64,000 nt of DNA from Burkholderiaceae bacterium. GTDB taxonomy: Bacteria > Pseudomonadota > Gammaproteobacteria > Burkholderiales > Burkholderiaceae_C. A model generated the notes under the pieces. It did no database searches and was not told the origin of the DNA. It worked only from the letters and a program-made list of their open reading frames with translations. The translations under genes and the position numbers were made by a program. This document shows, in pieces, positions 28,021 to 36,768 of the stretch (positions are counted from its first letter, which is position 1; each line of letters opens with the position of its first letter). The stretch lies in NCBI GenBank assembly GCA_030123545.1, contig CP126124.1:3286001-3350000 (forward strand), in the 5' to 3' direction.

Positions 28021-28967
28021 TGCAGGGCTCCCTTCACTTGCGCCAGCGTCGCGGGATCGTACAGCGCGAGCCCGGTGAGCCCGGTGTCGATGCGATGCAC
28101 CGTGCGGGCCAGCACCTTGCCTGGCCCGCATTCGACCACGGTCGTGATCCCTCGGGCGTGGATCGCCCCGATGGATTCGACCCAGCGCACCGGCCGCCAG
28201 GCCTGCCGTACCAGCGCATCGCGGATGCGGCCGACATCGGTCTCGACCGCGACATCGACATTGTTCAGCACCGGAATCCGCGGCGCCGCGAGCTCGACCG
28301 CGTTCAGCCGCTCGGCCAGCCGCTCGGCCGCCGGGCGCATCAGGCTGGAGTGAAACGGCGCCGATACCGGCAGCGGCAGCACCCGTTTCGCGCCGGCTGC
28401 CTTCAGCGCCGCACAGGCCTGCTCCACCGCCGCCTTGCTGCCGGCGATCACGGTCTGCACCGGGTCGTTGAAGTTGGCCGCTTCCACCAGTTCCGCCGAT
28501 CCGGCGCCGAACGATCGCATCACCTCGGCGCAGCCGGCTATCACCTGCTGCGCACTCAGGCCGAGCACCGCGGCCATCGCGCCGGCGCCGACCGGCACCG
28601 CGTCCTGCATCGCCTGCGCGCGAAAGCGCACCAGCGGCGCGGCCTGCGCCAGGGACAGCACGCCGGCGGCGACCAGTGCCGAATACTCTCCAAGTGAATG
28701 GCCGGCAACCAGCGCCGGCAGGGCGCCGGTCTCGGCGATCCACGCGCGGTACGCGGCAACGCCGGCAACCAGCATCACCGGCTGCGTGTTGGTGGTCAGC
28801 GCCAGCGCATCCTGCGGGCCCTCGCGGATCAGGCCGGCGACGTCCTCGTGCAACGCGTCGGACGCTTCCTGCAGCGCCTGCACGACTGCCGGATGGTTTC
28901 CCCAACCGTCCAGCATGCCGACCGACTGCGAACCCTGACCGGGAAAGACAAAGGCGAAGGATTTCAT
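28017..28967 (-). CDS. fabD: Malonyl-CoA:ACP transacylase
   Basis: FabD loads malonyl groups onto ACP. From ATG 28967 (MKSFAFVFPGQGSQSVGM) the protein has 316 residues. The nucleophile is Ser91 in VAGHSLGEYSALVAAG, and the partner histidine lies in PVSAPFHSSLM near 201. The open frame upstream of this start crosses fabH in another phase and is not coding. It lies 50 bases after fabH and overlaps fabG by 4 bases. Confidence 0.97.
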   Translation of the reverse strand: MKSFAFVFPGQGSQSVGMLDGWGNHPAVVQALQEASDALHEDVAGLIREGPQDALALTTNTQPVMLVAGVAAYRAWIAETGALPALVAGHSLGEYSALVAAGVLSLAQAAPLVRFRAQAMQDAVPVGAGAMAAVLGLSAQQVIAGCAEVMRSFGAGSAELVEAANFNDPVQTVIAGSKAAVEQACAALKAAGAKRVLPLPVSAPFHSSLMRPAAERLAERLNAVELAAPRIPVLNNVDVAVETDVGRIRDALVRQAWRPVRWVESIGAIHARGITTVVECGPGKVLARTVHRIDTGLTGLALYDPATLAQVKGALQ

Positions 28968-29016
28968 GGATTGATCAACAAATCTGTTCCAAGCCCAGAT
29001 GGATTCTTCGCAAGTC

Positions 29017-29033
29017 GCTATAAATCCAGTAGC
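29017..29033 (-). repeat. 17-nt AT-rich dispersed element across the fabH stop codon
   Basis: On the minus strand GCTACTGGATTTATAGC supplies the last codons and the TAG stop of fabH. Both palindromic arms (GCTAC and ATAGC) are intact. Confidence 0.65.
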
Positions 29034-29995
29034 ACAGCACCCCAGGTGAAACCGCCGCCGACGCCTTCGAGCAGCAGCGTGTCGCCGCGCTCGACGCGAC
29101 CGGAACGTACCGCGACGTCGAGCGCGAGCGGGATCGACGCGGCCGAGGTGTTGCCGTGCTCGCCCACCGTGACCACGACCTTGTCCATGGCCATCTTCAG
29201 CTTGCGCGCGGTGCTTTGCATGATGCGCACGTTCGCCTGGTGCGGGATCAGCCAGTCGATGTCGGCCGCGGCCTTGCCGGCCTTTGCGAGCACCGCACGC
29301 GCCGCCTGGTCGAGCACGCCGACCGCGAGCTTGAACACTGCCTGCCCGTCCATCTTCAGCAGCGGATCGCCGAGCACCTGACCACCGGAGACGCCGCCCG
29401 GCACGCACAGAATGCCGACATGGCTGCCGTCCGCATGCAGTTCGCTCGCGAGCACGCCCGGTTTGTCCGAAGCCTCCAGCACCACGGCGCCGGCACCATC
29501 GCCGAACAGCACGCAGGTGCCGCGATCGTTGAAGTCGAGGATGCGCGAGAACACCTCCGAGCCGACAATGAGCGCACGCTGCGCGCCGCCGGTTCGGATC
29601 ATCGCGTCGGCGACGGTCAGTGCGTAGACGAAGCCGCTGCACACCGCCTGCAGATCGAACGCCGGACAGCCGGCGATGCCGAGCTTGTGCTGCAGGATGC
29701 AGGCGGTGGCCGGAAACACCATGTCAGGCGTCGAGGTCGCGACGATGATCAAGTCGATGTCCGCCGGTTCGCGGCCGGCGGCGGCCAGCGCGTTGCGCGA
29801 CGCCTCCAGCGCCAGGTCGCTGCAGCTCACGCCGGGTGCGCAGAAATGCCGCGCGCGGATGCCGGTGCGCTCGACGATCCATTCGTCGGAAGTCTCGACC
29901 CCCCGGGCCGCCAGTTCGGCCGCCAGGTCGGCGTTGCTGACCCGGCGCGGCGGCAGGTAGCTGCCGGTGCCAGTGATGCGGGAATAACGTGTCAT
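29018..29995 (-). CDS. fabH: 3-oxoacyl-[ACP] synthase III
   Basis: FabH starts fatty-acid synthesis by condensing acetyl-CoA with malonyl-ACP. The 325-residue protein has Cys119 in LQAVCSGFVYAL, the histidine in LIPHQANVRI and the asparagine in VGEHGNTSAASIP, which form the KAS III catalytic triad. SDEWIVERTGIRARH at the N-terminus is typical. Its ATG overlaps the plsX stop by 4 bases. The last codons and stop fall within a dispersed 17-nt repeat. Confidence 0.97.
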   Translation of the reverse strand: MTRYSRITGTGSYLPPRRVSNADLAAELAARGVETSDEWIVERTGIRARHFCAPGVSCSDLALEASRNALAAAGREPADIDLIIVATSTPDMVFPATACILQHKLGIAGCPAFDLQAVCSGFVYALTVADAMIRTGGAQRALIVGSEVFSRILDFNDRGTCVLFGDGAGAVVLEASDKPGVLASELHADGSHVGILCVPGGVSGGQVLGDPLLKMDGQAVFKLAVGVLDQAARAVLAKAGKAAADIDWLIPHQANVRIMQSTARKLKMAMDKVVVTVGEHGNTSAASIPLALDVAVRSGRVERGDTLLLEGVGGGFTWGAVLLDL

Positions 29996-31047
29996 CGCGG
30001 GTTCGATGTCGGTGCCGGCGCCTGCGGACCCGACTCGGCATGGGCCAGCAGCGGCGCTGCATGCGCGATCCGGGCCTGGACCCGGTCCAGCAGGTTGTGT
30101 GATGCGGCATCATACGCGCGGCCCAGCGCACAGCCGAACGCGAACGTGTCGGCGGAACCGTGGCTCTTGAACACCAGGCCACGCAGGCCGAGCAGCGCCG
30201 CGCCGTTGTAGCGCCGGTGGTCCATGCGGCGCTTGAACGCCTTCAGCACCGGGGTGGCCGCCAGCGCGAGCAGCCGGGTCAGCAGGCTGCGCGAGAACTC
30301 TTCGCGCATGAAGCCGCCGATCATCGTCGCCACGCCCTCGGTCGCCTTCAGCGCCACGTTGCCGACGAAGCCGTCGCATACCACGAGGTCGGTCGTGCCC
30401 TTGAAGATGTCGTTGCCCTCGACGTTGCCGTGGAAGTTCAGGTCGCCCTCGCGCGCAGCCCGGCGCAGCAGTTCGCCCGCCTGCTTGATCACCTCGCTGC
30501 CCTTGATCGCCTCCTCGCCGATGTTGAGCAGGCCAACCGTCGGGCTCTCGTTGCCAGCCAGCACCGACACCAGCGCCGAGCCCAGCACCGCGAACTGCAG
30601 CAGATGCTCGGCACTGCAGTCGACGTTCGCGCCGAGATCGAGCACCGTGGTCGCGCCGCCGCGCGCGTTCGGAATCTGGGTCGCGATCGCAGGGCGGTCG
30701 ATGCCCTCGGAGGTCTTCAGCAGATAGCGCGCGATCGCCATCAGCGCGCCGGTGTTGCCGGCCGACAGCGCGGCCTGCGCGGCGCCGTCCTTGACCTGCT
30801 GGATCGCGACGCGCATCGACGAGTCCTTCTTCTTGCGCAGCGCGACCTCGATCGTGTCGTCCATGCCGACGACTTCGGTCGCCGCAACGACCCGCGCACG
30901 CGGATGCGCAAACGACGCGAGACGCTCGGGCAAGCCCACCAGCAGCACCGCGGCGTCGGGATGATCATCGAGAAACCGCCGGCATGCCGGCAGCGTGACC
31001 GTGGGGCCGTGATCGCCCCCCATGCAATCGACCGCGAGCGTGATCAT
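29992..31047 (-). CDS. plsX: Phosphate acyltransferase PlsX
   Basis: PlsX converts acyl-ACP to acyl-phosphate, the acyl donor for PlsY in phospholipid synthesis. From ATG 31047 (MITLAVDCMGGDHGP) the protein has 351 residues, with ALSAGNTGALM, LLNIGEE, FHGNVEGNDIF and VVCDGFVGNVALK, all family hallmarks. The 34 codons of open frame upstream are the rpmF-plsX spacer. It overlaps fabH by 4 bases. Confidence 0.96.
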   Translation of the reverse strand: MITLAVDCMGGDHGPTVTLPACRRFLDDHPDAAVLLVGLPERLASFAHPRARVVAATEVVGMDDTIEVALRKKKDSSMRVAIQQVKDGAAQAALSAGNTGALMAIARYLLKTSEGIDRPAIATQIPNARGGATTVLDLGANVDCSAEHLLQFAVLGSALVSVLAGNESPTVGLLNIGEEAIKGSEVIKQAGELLRRAAREGDLNFHGNVEGNDIFKGTTDLVVCDGFVGNVALKATEGVATMIGGFMREEFSRSLLTRLLALAATPVLKAFKRRMDHRRYNGAALLGLRGLVFKSHGSADTFAFGCALGRAYDAASHNLLDRVQARIAHAAPLLAHAESGPQAPAPTSNPR

Positions 31048-31185
31048 CGGCTCAGCGCGTCCCGGAAGCAGGCCGGGGCAGAGCGGGTCGCCAACTGGCG
31101 ACGGGGCATGGTGCAACCGCGCATCGGCGAGGTCGGCGCCGCCCGGCACGGCGCAGCGACGCCGGGCCCGGCGGCAGCCAAGGCG

Positions 31186-31368
31186 TCAGTCCTCGGACTT
31201 GTTCTTCAGCACCTGGCGCCCGCGGTAGAAGCCGTTCGGGCTGATGTGGTGGCGCAGATGGGTCTCGCCGGTAGTCGGCTCGACCGCCAGGCCCGGCACC
31301 GTGAGCGCATTGTGCGAGCGGTGCATGCCGCGCTTGGACGGCGATTTCTTGTTCTGCTGGACGGCCAT
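31186..31368 (-). CDS. rpmF: 50S ribosomal protein L32
   Basis: From ATG 31368 the product is 60 residues: MAVQQNKKSPSKRGMHRSHN at the start, typical of L32, then HHISPNGFYRGRQVL. GGAGAGCC provides a ribosome site 5-10 bases before the ATG. The zinc-binding cysteines of some L32 proteins are absent, as in many proteobacteria. The order yceD-rpmF-plsX-fab is the same as in E. coli. Confidence 0.97.
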   Translation of the reverse strand: MAVQQNKKSPSKRGMHRSHNALTVPGLAVEPTTGETHLRHHISPNGFYRGRQVLKNKSED

Positions 31369-31478
31369 GATCGGCTCTCCTGGAAGCTGGAAGATGACTG
31401 GAGTTGAAAGGTACGAGCGCACCTGGTGCGCGGCCGACGCGCGCATCGTCTTGTGGCGCGCGCTCGGCAGAGGGGCAA

Positions 31479-31484
31479 ATTATA
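31479..31484 (-). promoter_or_regulatory. Candidate sigma-70 -10 box for rpmF-plsX-fab
   Basis: A perfect TATAAT is read on the minus strand in the 131-base yceD-rpmF gap, about 110 bases before the rpmF ATG. The -35 region (near CAATTA, 17-18 bases upstream) fits poorly, so the call rests on the -10 box, its location and the local AT richness. Confidence 0.5.
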
Positions 31485-31499
31485 GCGCAACCCTCTGAT

Positions 31500-32048
31500 T
31501 TAATTGGGTTTATCACCCTTGAGGCGCTGCAACTGCGCGAACGGGCCGGGATCAGCGGCTTGTGCCTCGTCGAACGCCGCGTCGCGGGCGGACAGCTTGA
31601 CCGGGACCGGGCAGGTCGGGTGCATGGCCACCAGCGGCAACGCGAGCAGCAGTTCGTCCTCGACCAGACCGCGCAGGTCGAAGTCCGTGCTTCGCGCCAG
31701 CACGTCTTCTTCGCTGCTCTCGTCCTCCGCCGCCGCGGCGTCCTCGTCGGCGGCGAAGCGAAACGCGCGGTCCACCGTCAGCGGCACATCGACCCGCCCG
31801 AGACAGCGCTGGCAGGTCAACGGCACGACCGCATCGACCTGCAGATGCAGCCAGGGCTGCGCGCCGACACCGGAGGCGGTACGCAGTTCGCCCCGCGCCC
31901 GCCAGTTCATCGGCAGATCGGCGCCAAGCCCATGGGTTTCCTGCATAAGCCGCTCGCATTTTTGTAGCGATTCGTGCGCAGCGAGCTGCCCGCCGACCTG
32001 CGCGAACGCGGCGACGTCGAGGTGCGCGGGATCGAACGCGGTCTTCAT
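31500..32048 (-). CDS. yceD: YceD family (DUF177) protein
   Basis: The 182-residue protein from ATG 32048 (MKTAFDPAHLDVAAFA) has the family motif VPLTCQRCLGRVDVPL with two cysteines, followed by an acidic stretch and LVEDELLLALPLVAMHPTCPV. YceD-type proteins are linked to 23S rRNA in bacteria and plants and almost always precede rpmF. A 17-nt AT-rich repeat lies in frame at 31952-31968. Confidence 0.93.
   Translation of the reverse strand: MKTAFDPAHLDVAAFAQVGGQLAAHESLQKCERLMQETHGLGADLPMNWRARGELRTASGVGAQPWLHLQVDAVVPLTCQRCLGRVDVPLTVDRAFRFAADEDAAAAEDESSEEDVLARSTDFDLRGLVEDELLLALPLVAMHPTCPVPVKLSARDAAFDEAQAADPGPFAQLQRLKGDKPN
31952..31968 (-). repeat. 17-nt AT-rich dispersed element inside yceD, one arm degenerate
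   Basis: On the plus strand GCTCGCATTTTTGTAGC keeps the right arm (GTAGC) and part of the left. It encodes residues near LQKCERL of YceD in frame. Confidence 0.45.
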
Positions 32049-32086
32049 CGGGCCAGTGTAAGAGAATTCGTCACCAGAGAGCCTGC

Positions 32087-32701
32087 ATGACCGCCTCCGC
32101 CTCGCCAACCCCCGCGACCGCGCCGCCCGCATTGGTGCTCGGCTCGACCTCGCGCTACCGGCGCGAGTTGCTCGAGCGATTGCGCCTGCCGTTCACGGTC
32201 GATGCACCGCTGGTCGACGAGACGCCACGGCCCGGCGAGGCCCCGGCCGCGCTCGCGCTGCGACTGGCGCTGGCGAAGGCCGACGCGGTCGCACGCCGGC
32301 ATTCGCGCGCCGTGGTGATCGGCTCGGACCAGGTGGCCGACCTCGAAGGCGAGCCGCTCGGTAAACCCGGCGACCATGCGCGCGCGACCGAGCAGTTGCG
32401 CCGCATGCGCGGACGCACCGTCGTGTTTCACACCGCGCTCGCGGTCGTGCGCCGTGACATCGGGTTCGCGCAAGCGGAGATCGCGCAGGTAGGGGTGCGG
32501 TTTCGCGAACTGAGCGACGCCGAGATCGAGGCCTACCTGCGCGCCGAGCAGCCGTACGACTGCGCCGGCAGCGCGAAGAGTGACGGCCTGGGCATTGCGC
32601 TGCTCGATGCGATCGACAGCGACGACCCGACCGCGCTGATCGGACTGCCGTTGATTCGCACCTGCCGGATGCTGCGCGCCGCCGGCCTGCAACTGCCGTG
32701 A
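32087..32701 (+). CDS. maf: Maf/YceF-type nucleotide pyrophosphatase
   Basis: The 204-residue protein has the Maf start LVLGSTSRYRRELLERLRLPF and VDETPRPGE, the catalytic VIGSDQVADLEG region and YDCAGSAKSDGLG. These are closest to the YceF subgroup, which hydrolyses 7-methyl-GTP; the substrate is inferred from that resemblance. It is divergent from yceD, 38 bases away, as in E. coli where yceF and yceD are neighbours. The stop overlaps the start of the next gene. Confidence 0.9.
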   Translation: MTASASPTPATAPPALVLGSTSRYRRELLERLRLPFTVDAPLVDETPRPGEAPAALALRLALAKADAVARRHSRAVVIGSDQVADLEGEPLGKPGDHARATEQLRRMRGRTVVFHTALAVVRRDIGFAQAEIAQVGVRFRELSDAEIEAYLRAEQPYDCAGSAKSDGLGIALLDAIDSDDPTALIGLPLIRTCRMLRAAGLQLP

Positions 32702-33498
32702 TGGACGGGGCGGACGCGGTAGACAGGGCGGACGGCGCCGCGCGGCACGGCCGGCTGTACCTGGTGCCGGCGCCGCTGGACTTCGGCTGCGACCCGACCA
32801 CGCCGCTGGCGCAGGTGCTGCCGGCCGGCACGCTCGAAGTCGCGGCGCGCCTGCAGGTCTGGATCGCCGAGAACGCGAAGACGCTGCGCGGCTACCTGAA
32901 GCGGGTCGACGCAGCGCACCCGCTCGCGCACCCGCTGCAGGCGCTGCGCATCGAGCAGCTGCCGCGCGCGGTGCACAAGCACGGCGACGCGGCAGTCGGG
33001 TTCGATGCGCGCGCGCTGCTCGCGCCGGCCCTCGCGGGCGACGACATCGGTCTGGCCAGCGAGGCCGGCATGCCGGCAGTGGCCGACCCCGGATCGTCGG
33101 TGGTGCGCTCGGCGCACGATCTGGGGATCGCGGTGGTGCCGCTGATCGGCCCGGTGGCGCCGCTGCTCGCGCTCGCAGCCAGCGGGATGAACGGGCAGAG
33201 CTTCGCTTTCGTCGGCTACCTGCCGACCGAGCCGGCTGCGCGCGCCGTGCGCATCCGCGAACTCGAGGCGCTGGCGCTCGGCAGCGGCCAGACCCAGCTC
33301 TTCATCGAAACGCCGTACCGCAACAGCGCGCTGTTGCACGCGCTGCTGCAGACACTGCAGCCACGCACGCAGCTTGCGGTCGCCAGCGGCCTGACGCTCG
33401 CCACCCAGGCGATCGCGAGCCGCCCGGTCGCGGCCTGGCGCCGCAGCGCGGACGGCCTCGACGATCGCGTGCCGGCGGTGTTCGCCATCGGCCGCTGA
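32698..33498 (+). CDS. RsmI-like SAM-dependent methyltransferase (tetrapyrrole-methylase fold)
   Basis: The 266-residue protein has the fold of the RsmI family: GRLYLVPAPLDFG at the N-terminus, DDIGLASEAGMPAVADPGSSVVRSAHDLGI and VPLIGPVAPLLALAASGMNGQSFAFVGYLP. Unlike RsmI it lacks the canonical TPIGNL start. The region with EQLPRAVHKHG marks a known paralogous group of uncharacterised methyltransferases next to maf. It overlaps the maf stop (ATGATGG), so the two are coupled. Confidence 0.82.
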   Translation: MMDGADAVDRADGAARHGRLYLVPAPLDFGCDPTTPLAQVLPAGTLEVAARLQVWIAENAKTLRGYLKRVDAAHPLAHPLQALRIEQLPRAVHKHGDAAVGFDARALLAPALAGDDIGLASEAGMPAVADPGSSVVRSAHDLGIAVVPLIGPVAPLLALAASGMNGQSFAFVGYLPTEPAARAVRIRELEALALGSGQTQLFIETPYRNSALLHALLQTLQPRTQLAVASGLTLATQAIASRPVAAWRRSADGLDDRVPAVFAIGR

Positions 33499-33524
33499 GG
33501 GGCGCTGAAGCCTCGGCCCGCGGC

Positions 33525-34505
33525 TCAGCGCAGCGCGGGCAGCTTCATCAACTCGTGCACCGCACCCGCGCCGATCGACGCGCCGAAGCGCCGCGCCAGC
33601 CGCTCGGCCACGTTCTCGCGCTGGGTGTAGTCGACGATCTGGTCGGTTTTCACCACGTCACGCGCAACCGAGCCCAGGCTGCCGAGCTGGTCGGCCAGCC
33701 CCATCTCGACCGCCTGCTGGCCGGTCCAGACCAGGCCGCTGAAGAGGTCGGGCGACTCTTTCAGCCGGGTACCGCGCTCCTTCTTGACCACGGCGATGAA
33801 CTGCTGGTGAATCTGGTCCAGCATCACCTGCGCGTAGGCGCGCTGCTGGTCGGACTGCGGGCTGAACGGGTCCAGGAAGCCCTTGTTCGCGCCGGCGGTC
33901 AGCAAGCGCCGCTCGACGCCGAGCTTGTCCATCAACCCGGTGAATCCGAAGCCGTCGATCAGCACCCCGATGCTGCCGACCAGGCTCGCCTTGTCGACGA
34001 AGATGCGGTCGGCGGCCACGGTGGCGTAGTAGGCCGCGGACGCGCAGGTGTCCTCGACCACGGTGTAGATCGGCTTTTTGTACTTCGCCTTCAGCCGCAG
34101 AATCTCGTCGTTGATGATGCCGGCCTGCACCGGGCTGCCGCCGGGCGAATTGCACAGCAGCACGAGCGCGCGCGTGCCCGAATCCTCCAGCGCATTGCGC
34201 ATGCCGGCGATCACGCTGTCCGCGCTCGCCTGAGCGCCGACGCTGATCTCGCCGCGGATTTCGACGACCGCGGTGTGCGGCGTCGCCTTCTCGGTGCTGG
34301 CGCTGGTGCGTTGCAACAGGATCCAGGCGAGCACGATGAAGAATGCGAGCCATGCGAGCCGCACGAAGATGCGCCAGCGGCGCGCGCGGCGCTGCTCGGC
34401 CAGCGACGCGAACGCGAGCCGCTCGAGCGTTGCGCGCTCCCATCCCGGCGCCGCGGGAGGAGGCGCATCTGCTCCTGATTTACTAGCGCTATCCGATGAT
34501 TCCAT
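33525..34505 (-). CDS. sppA: Membrane-anchored S49 family peptidase (SppA-like)
   Basis: The 326-residue protein has an N-terminal cytoplasmic stretch, one transmembrane helix (about 49-67) and a single S49 protease domain: VVEIRGEI, LCNSPGGSP, YTVVEDTCASAAYY with the nucleophile serine, and FVDKASLVGSIGVL. It corresponds to the short SppA form found in many bacteria, which degrades cleaved signal peptides. I take ATG 34505 because GGGAG lies 6 bases before it; another ATG is four codons upstream. A degenerate 17-nt repeat falls in the N-terminal coding region. Confidence 0.92.
   Translation of the reverse strand: MESSDSASKSGADAPPPAAPGWERATLERLAFASLAEQRRARRWRIFVRLAWLAFFIVLAWILLQRTSASTEKATPHTAVVEIRGEISVGAQASADSVIAGMRNALEDSGTRALVLLCNSPGGSPVQAGIINDEILRLKAKYKKPIYTVVEDTCASAAYYATVAADRIFVDKASLVGSIGVLIDGFGFTGLMDKLGVERRLLTAGANKGFLDPFSPQSDQQRAYAQVMLDQIHQQFIAVVKKERGTRLKESPDLFSGLVWTGQQAVEMGLADQLGSLGSVARDVVKTDQIVDYTQRENVAERLARRFGASIGAGAVHELMKLPALR
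34471..34487 (-). repeat. 17-nt AT-rich dispersed element in the 5' end of sppA, degenerate
   Basis: GCTCCTGATTTACTAGC matches GCTATTAAATTAGTAGC at 12 of 17 positions by eye, with the GCT and TAGC ends kept. It lies in the non-conserved N-terminal codons of sppA. Confidence 0.35.
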
Positions 34506-34535
34506 GCGGACTCCCAAGTGATATTTCTATTGAAA

Positions 34536-34904
34536 TCAGAATGCGACGGGCTGCAGATTGTAGGCGCTGCGCCAGTGCACGACGCCGTCCACCTCGGCGA
34601 GCTCGATCCGCACCAGGCCGCCGCGGCACGGGCCGCCGACGCAGGCGCCGTCCTGCGGGCGGTACACCGCGCCGTGCGTGGCGCAGATCAGCCAGCGGCC
34701 GGTCTCGTCGAAGAAGCGGTTCGGCTGGAAGTCGAGCTCCATCGCCACGTGGCTGCATCGATTCAGGTACGCATGCACCCGGCCTTGGAACCGGATCGCG
34801 AACGCGCGGCAGGTCTGACCGCCGAACACCACGTCGAACGGCACGGCCAAGCCGCCGTCGCGCAGTTCGGCCGCGTTGCACAGCGCGATCCACTCGTCGC
34901 TCAT
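34536..34904 (-). CDS. Rieske [2Fe-2S] protein
   Basis: This small 122-residue protein consists of one Rieske domain. The cluster ligands are Cys50-x-His52 (NRCSHVAMEL) and Cys74-x2-His77 (LICATHGAVY), with the usual spacing. It is soluble, with no signal peptide. Stand-alone Rieske proteins of this type occur beside HAD phosphatases and SppA in many Burkholderiales; their electron partner is unknown. It overlaps the upstream phosphatase gene by 4 bases and ends 30 bases before sppA. Confidence 0.92.
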   Translation of the reverse strand: MSDEWIALCNAAELRDGGLAVPFDVVFGGQTCRAFAIRFQGRVHAYLNRCSHVAMELDFQPNRFFDETGRWLICATHGAVYRPQDGACVGGPCRGGLVRIELAEVDGVVHWRSAYNLQPVAF

Positions 34905-35563
34905 CCGTGCCTCAGCAGCCAGTCGCGCAGCTCGGCGACGGAATGGGCGACATGCCGCGGCGCGAGGCCGGCGAACTCGCCGCTGTCGTGCGCGCCGTAG
35001 CTCACGCCCAGGCTGGCGCAGCCGGCGTTGCGCGCCATCAGCAGATCGTGCGTGGTGTCGCCGATCATCAGCGTGCGCTCGGGGAGCACGTCGAATTCGG
35101 CCATCAGTTCGCGCAACATCAGTGGATCGGGCTTGCCGGCGGTCTCGTCGGCGGTACGCGAGCCGTCGAACAAGGCCTCCAGCCGCGCGATGCGCAGCGC
35201 GTCGTCGAGACCGCGCCGGCTCTTCCCGGTAGCGACCGCGAGCAGGTGATGCCGCGACTTGAGCAGTTCGAGCAAGGCCGGCACGCCTTCGAACAGCGCG
35301 ATGTCATGCTGGCGCGCCAGGTAGTGATGGCGGTAGCGCGCTGCCAGTTCCGGGTAGCGCGCGGCGGGCACGTCGGGCGCCGCGTGGGCGAGCGCGTCGG
35401 TCAGGCCCATGCCGATCACGTAGGCCGCCCGCTCGTCGCTGGGCACGATGCCGCCGACGTCGCCGACGGCGAGCTGGATGCAGCGCGTGATGATCGCGGT
35501 CGAATCGAACAGCGTGCCGTCCCAGTCGAACGCGATCAGGTCGAACCGGCGCGAACCCGCCAT
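34901..35563 (-). CDS. gph: HAD hydrolase, phosphoglycolate phosphatase-like
   Basis: From ATG 35563 the protein has 220 residues. Motif I is FDWDGTLFDST with Asp13 and Asp15, motif II is VATGKSRRG, the lysine is in ETAGKPDP, and motif IV is MIGDTTHDLLMA. An alpha-helical cap lies between motifs I and II. This is the Gph/PGP class; activity on 2-phosphoglycolate is inferred. It lies between rluC and the Rieske gene, all on the minus strand. Confidence 0.88.
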   Translation of the reverse strand: MAGSRRFDLIAFDWDGTLFDSTAIITRCIQLAVGDVGGIVPSDERAAYVIGMGLTDALAHAAPDVPAARYPELAARYRHHYLARQHDIALFEGVPALLELLKSRHHLLAVATGKSRRGLDDALRIARLEALFDGSRTADETAGKPDPLMLRELMAEFDVLPERTLMIGDTTHDLLMARNAGCASLGVSYGAHDSGEFAGLAPRHVAHSVAELRDWLLRHG

Positions 35564-35617
35564 CTCAGCTGTCCATGGTGCGTCGCACCACCCGCGGCGG
35601 ATGAAATTCAATGAGAC

Positions 35618-35742
35618 CGATGGCCGCGGAGCAGGCCGTTCGCGGGCACTCGCGGAACTGGCTTTGCCAGGCCGCTGGGTGCGCCCCCTTCAGGGGGTTG
35701 GCGAAGCGACACGCAGTGCGCGAAGACTGGGGGTGGTTCACT
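35618..35742 (-). repeat. GC-rich dispersed intergenic repeat, copy 4
   Basis: This element fills the whole rluC-gph gap. On the minus strand it reads CCACCCCCAGTCTTCGCGCA, CTGCGTGTCGCTTCGCC, a CCCCCTGAAGGGGGC hairpin, CCCAGCGGCCTGGCAAAGCC and CCCGCGAACGGCCTGCTCCG. It is colinear with the copy at 27135-27269 and, in the opposite orientation, with the one at 10803-10915. Confidence 0.85.
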
Positions 35743-36768
35743 TCATTCGACATCGTCGAGAAAGCCTTGCAGCGCCGCGGGCAGCGGAGCCTGCAGTTCG
35801 ATCCGCTCGCCGCTTGCCGGATGGGTGAACTGTAACCGCCACGCATGCAGAAACATGCGTTGCAGCGCCGAATCTCCATGCATCTTCTGCAGCGACTTGT
35901 TGCGCGCGAAGTCGCCGTACTTGTCGTCGCCGGCGATCGGGTGCCCCTGCGACGCCAGATGCACCCGGATCTGGTGCGTGCGGCCGGTGCGTATCGTCAC
36001 CTCGAGCAGCGTGAAGCCGGGCAGCCGGCGTGCGATGCGCACCAAGGTCACCGCGCGCCGGCCGGCCGGGTCGGCGCTCGCCACCACCTTGACGCGCCGC
36101 TCGCCGCTGCCGTCCGCGAGCTGGTACTTGTACAGCGGCGCGTCGATCACACGGGTCGCGGCCGGCCAGTCGCCGAGCACCAGCGCGAGGTAGGTCTTGC
36201 CGGTTTCGCGCCGGCGGAACTGCTCCTGCAGCGCGGTGAGCGCGCTGCGCTTCTTCGCCAGCAGCAGCACGCCGCTGGTCTCGCGGTCGAGCCGGTGCGC
36301 GAGTTCCAGGAAGCGCGCGCCACCCGCCTCGCCGTACTGCCGCGCGCGCCGCAGCTGCTCGATCACGCCGAAGCTCACGCCGCTGCCGCCATGCACCGCG
36401 ACGCCGGCCGGTTTGTCGACCGCGAGCAGCCAATCGTCCTCGAGCAGCGGCGGAAACTCGCGCGCCGGCGCCGGTCGCGCCGCTTCGCCCGCTGCGCGCG
36501 CCGCCCGCGCCGCGATACGCAGCGGCGGCAGCCGCACACGGTCGCCGGCCTGCACCCGGCTGTCGGCCGCGGCGCGGCCCTGGTTCAGCCGCACCTCGCC
36601 GCTGCGGATGATGCGGTACACATGGGTCTTGGGCACGCCCTTCAAGCGGCGCAGCAGGAAGTTGTCCAGCCGCTGCCCCGCGCTCTCGGCGTCGACCGTG
36701 ACCGAGGTCGCGCGCAGCGGCGCAGCGTCGCGCGCGCTGGGCGGCTCTATAATGCGTTTCACCAGCAA
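35743..36768 (-). CDS. rluC: 23S rRNA pseudouridine synthase RluC-type
   Basis: The 341-residue protein has an N-terminal S4 RNA-binding domain (about 29-85, AGQRLDNFLLRRLKGVPKTHVYRIIRSGEVRLN) and a RluA-family catalytic domain with Asp161 in LAHRLDRETSGVLLLAKK, plus TGRTHQIRVHLA. RluC modifies U955, U2504 and U2580 of 23S rRNA in E. coli. It is divergent from rne, as in many proteobacteria, which supports RluC over RluD. Confidence 0.94.
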   Translation of the reverse strand: MLVKRIIEPPSARDAAPLRATSVTVDAESAGQRLDNFLLRRLKGVPKTHVYRIIRSGEVRLNQGRAAADSRVQAGDRVRLPPLRIAARAARAAGEAARPAPAREFPPLLEDDWLLAVDKPAGVAVHGGSGVSFGVIEQLRRARQYGEAGGARFLELAHRLDRETSGVLLLAKKRSALTALQEQFRRRETGKTYLALVLGDWPAATRVIDAPLYKYQLADGSGERRVKVVASADPAGRRAVTLVRIARRLPGFTLLEVTIRTGRTHQIRVHLASQGHPIAGDDKYGDFARNKSLQKMHGDSALQRMFLHAWRLQFTHPASGERIELQAPLPAALQGFLDDVE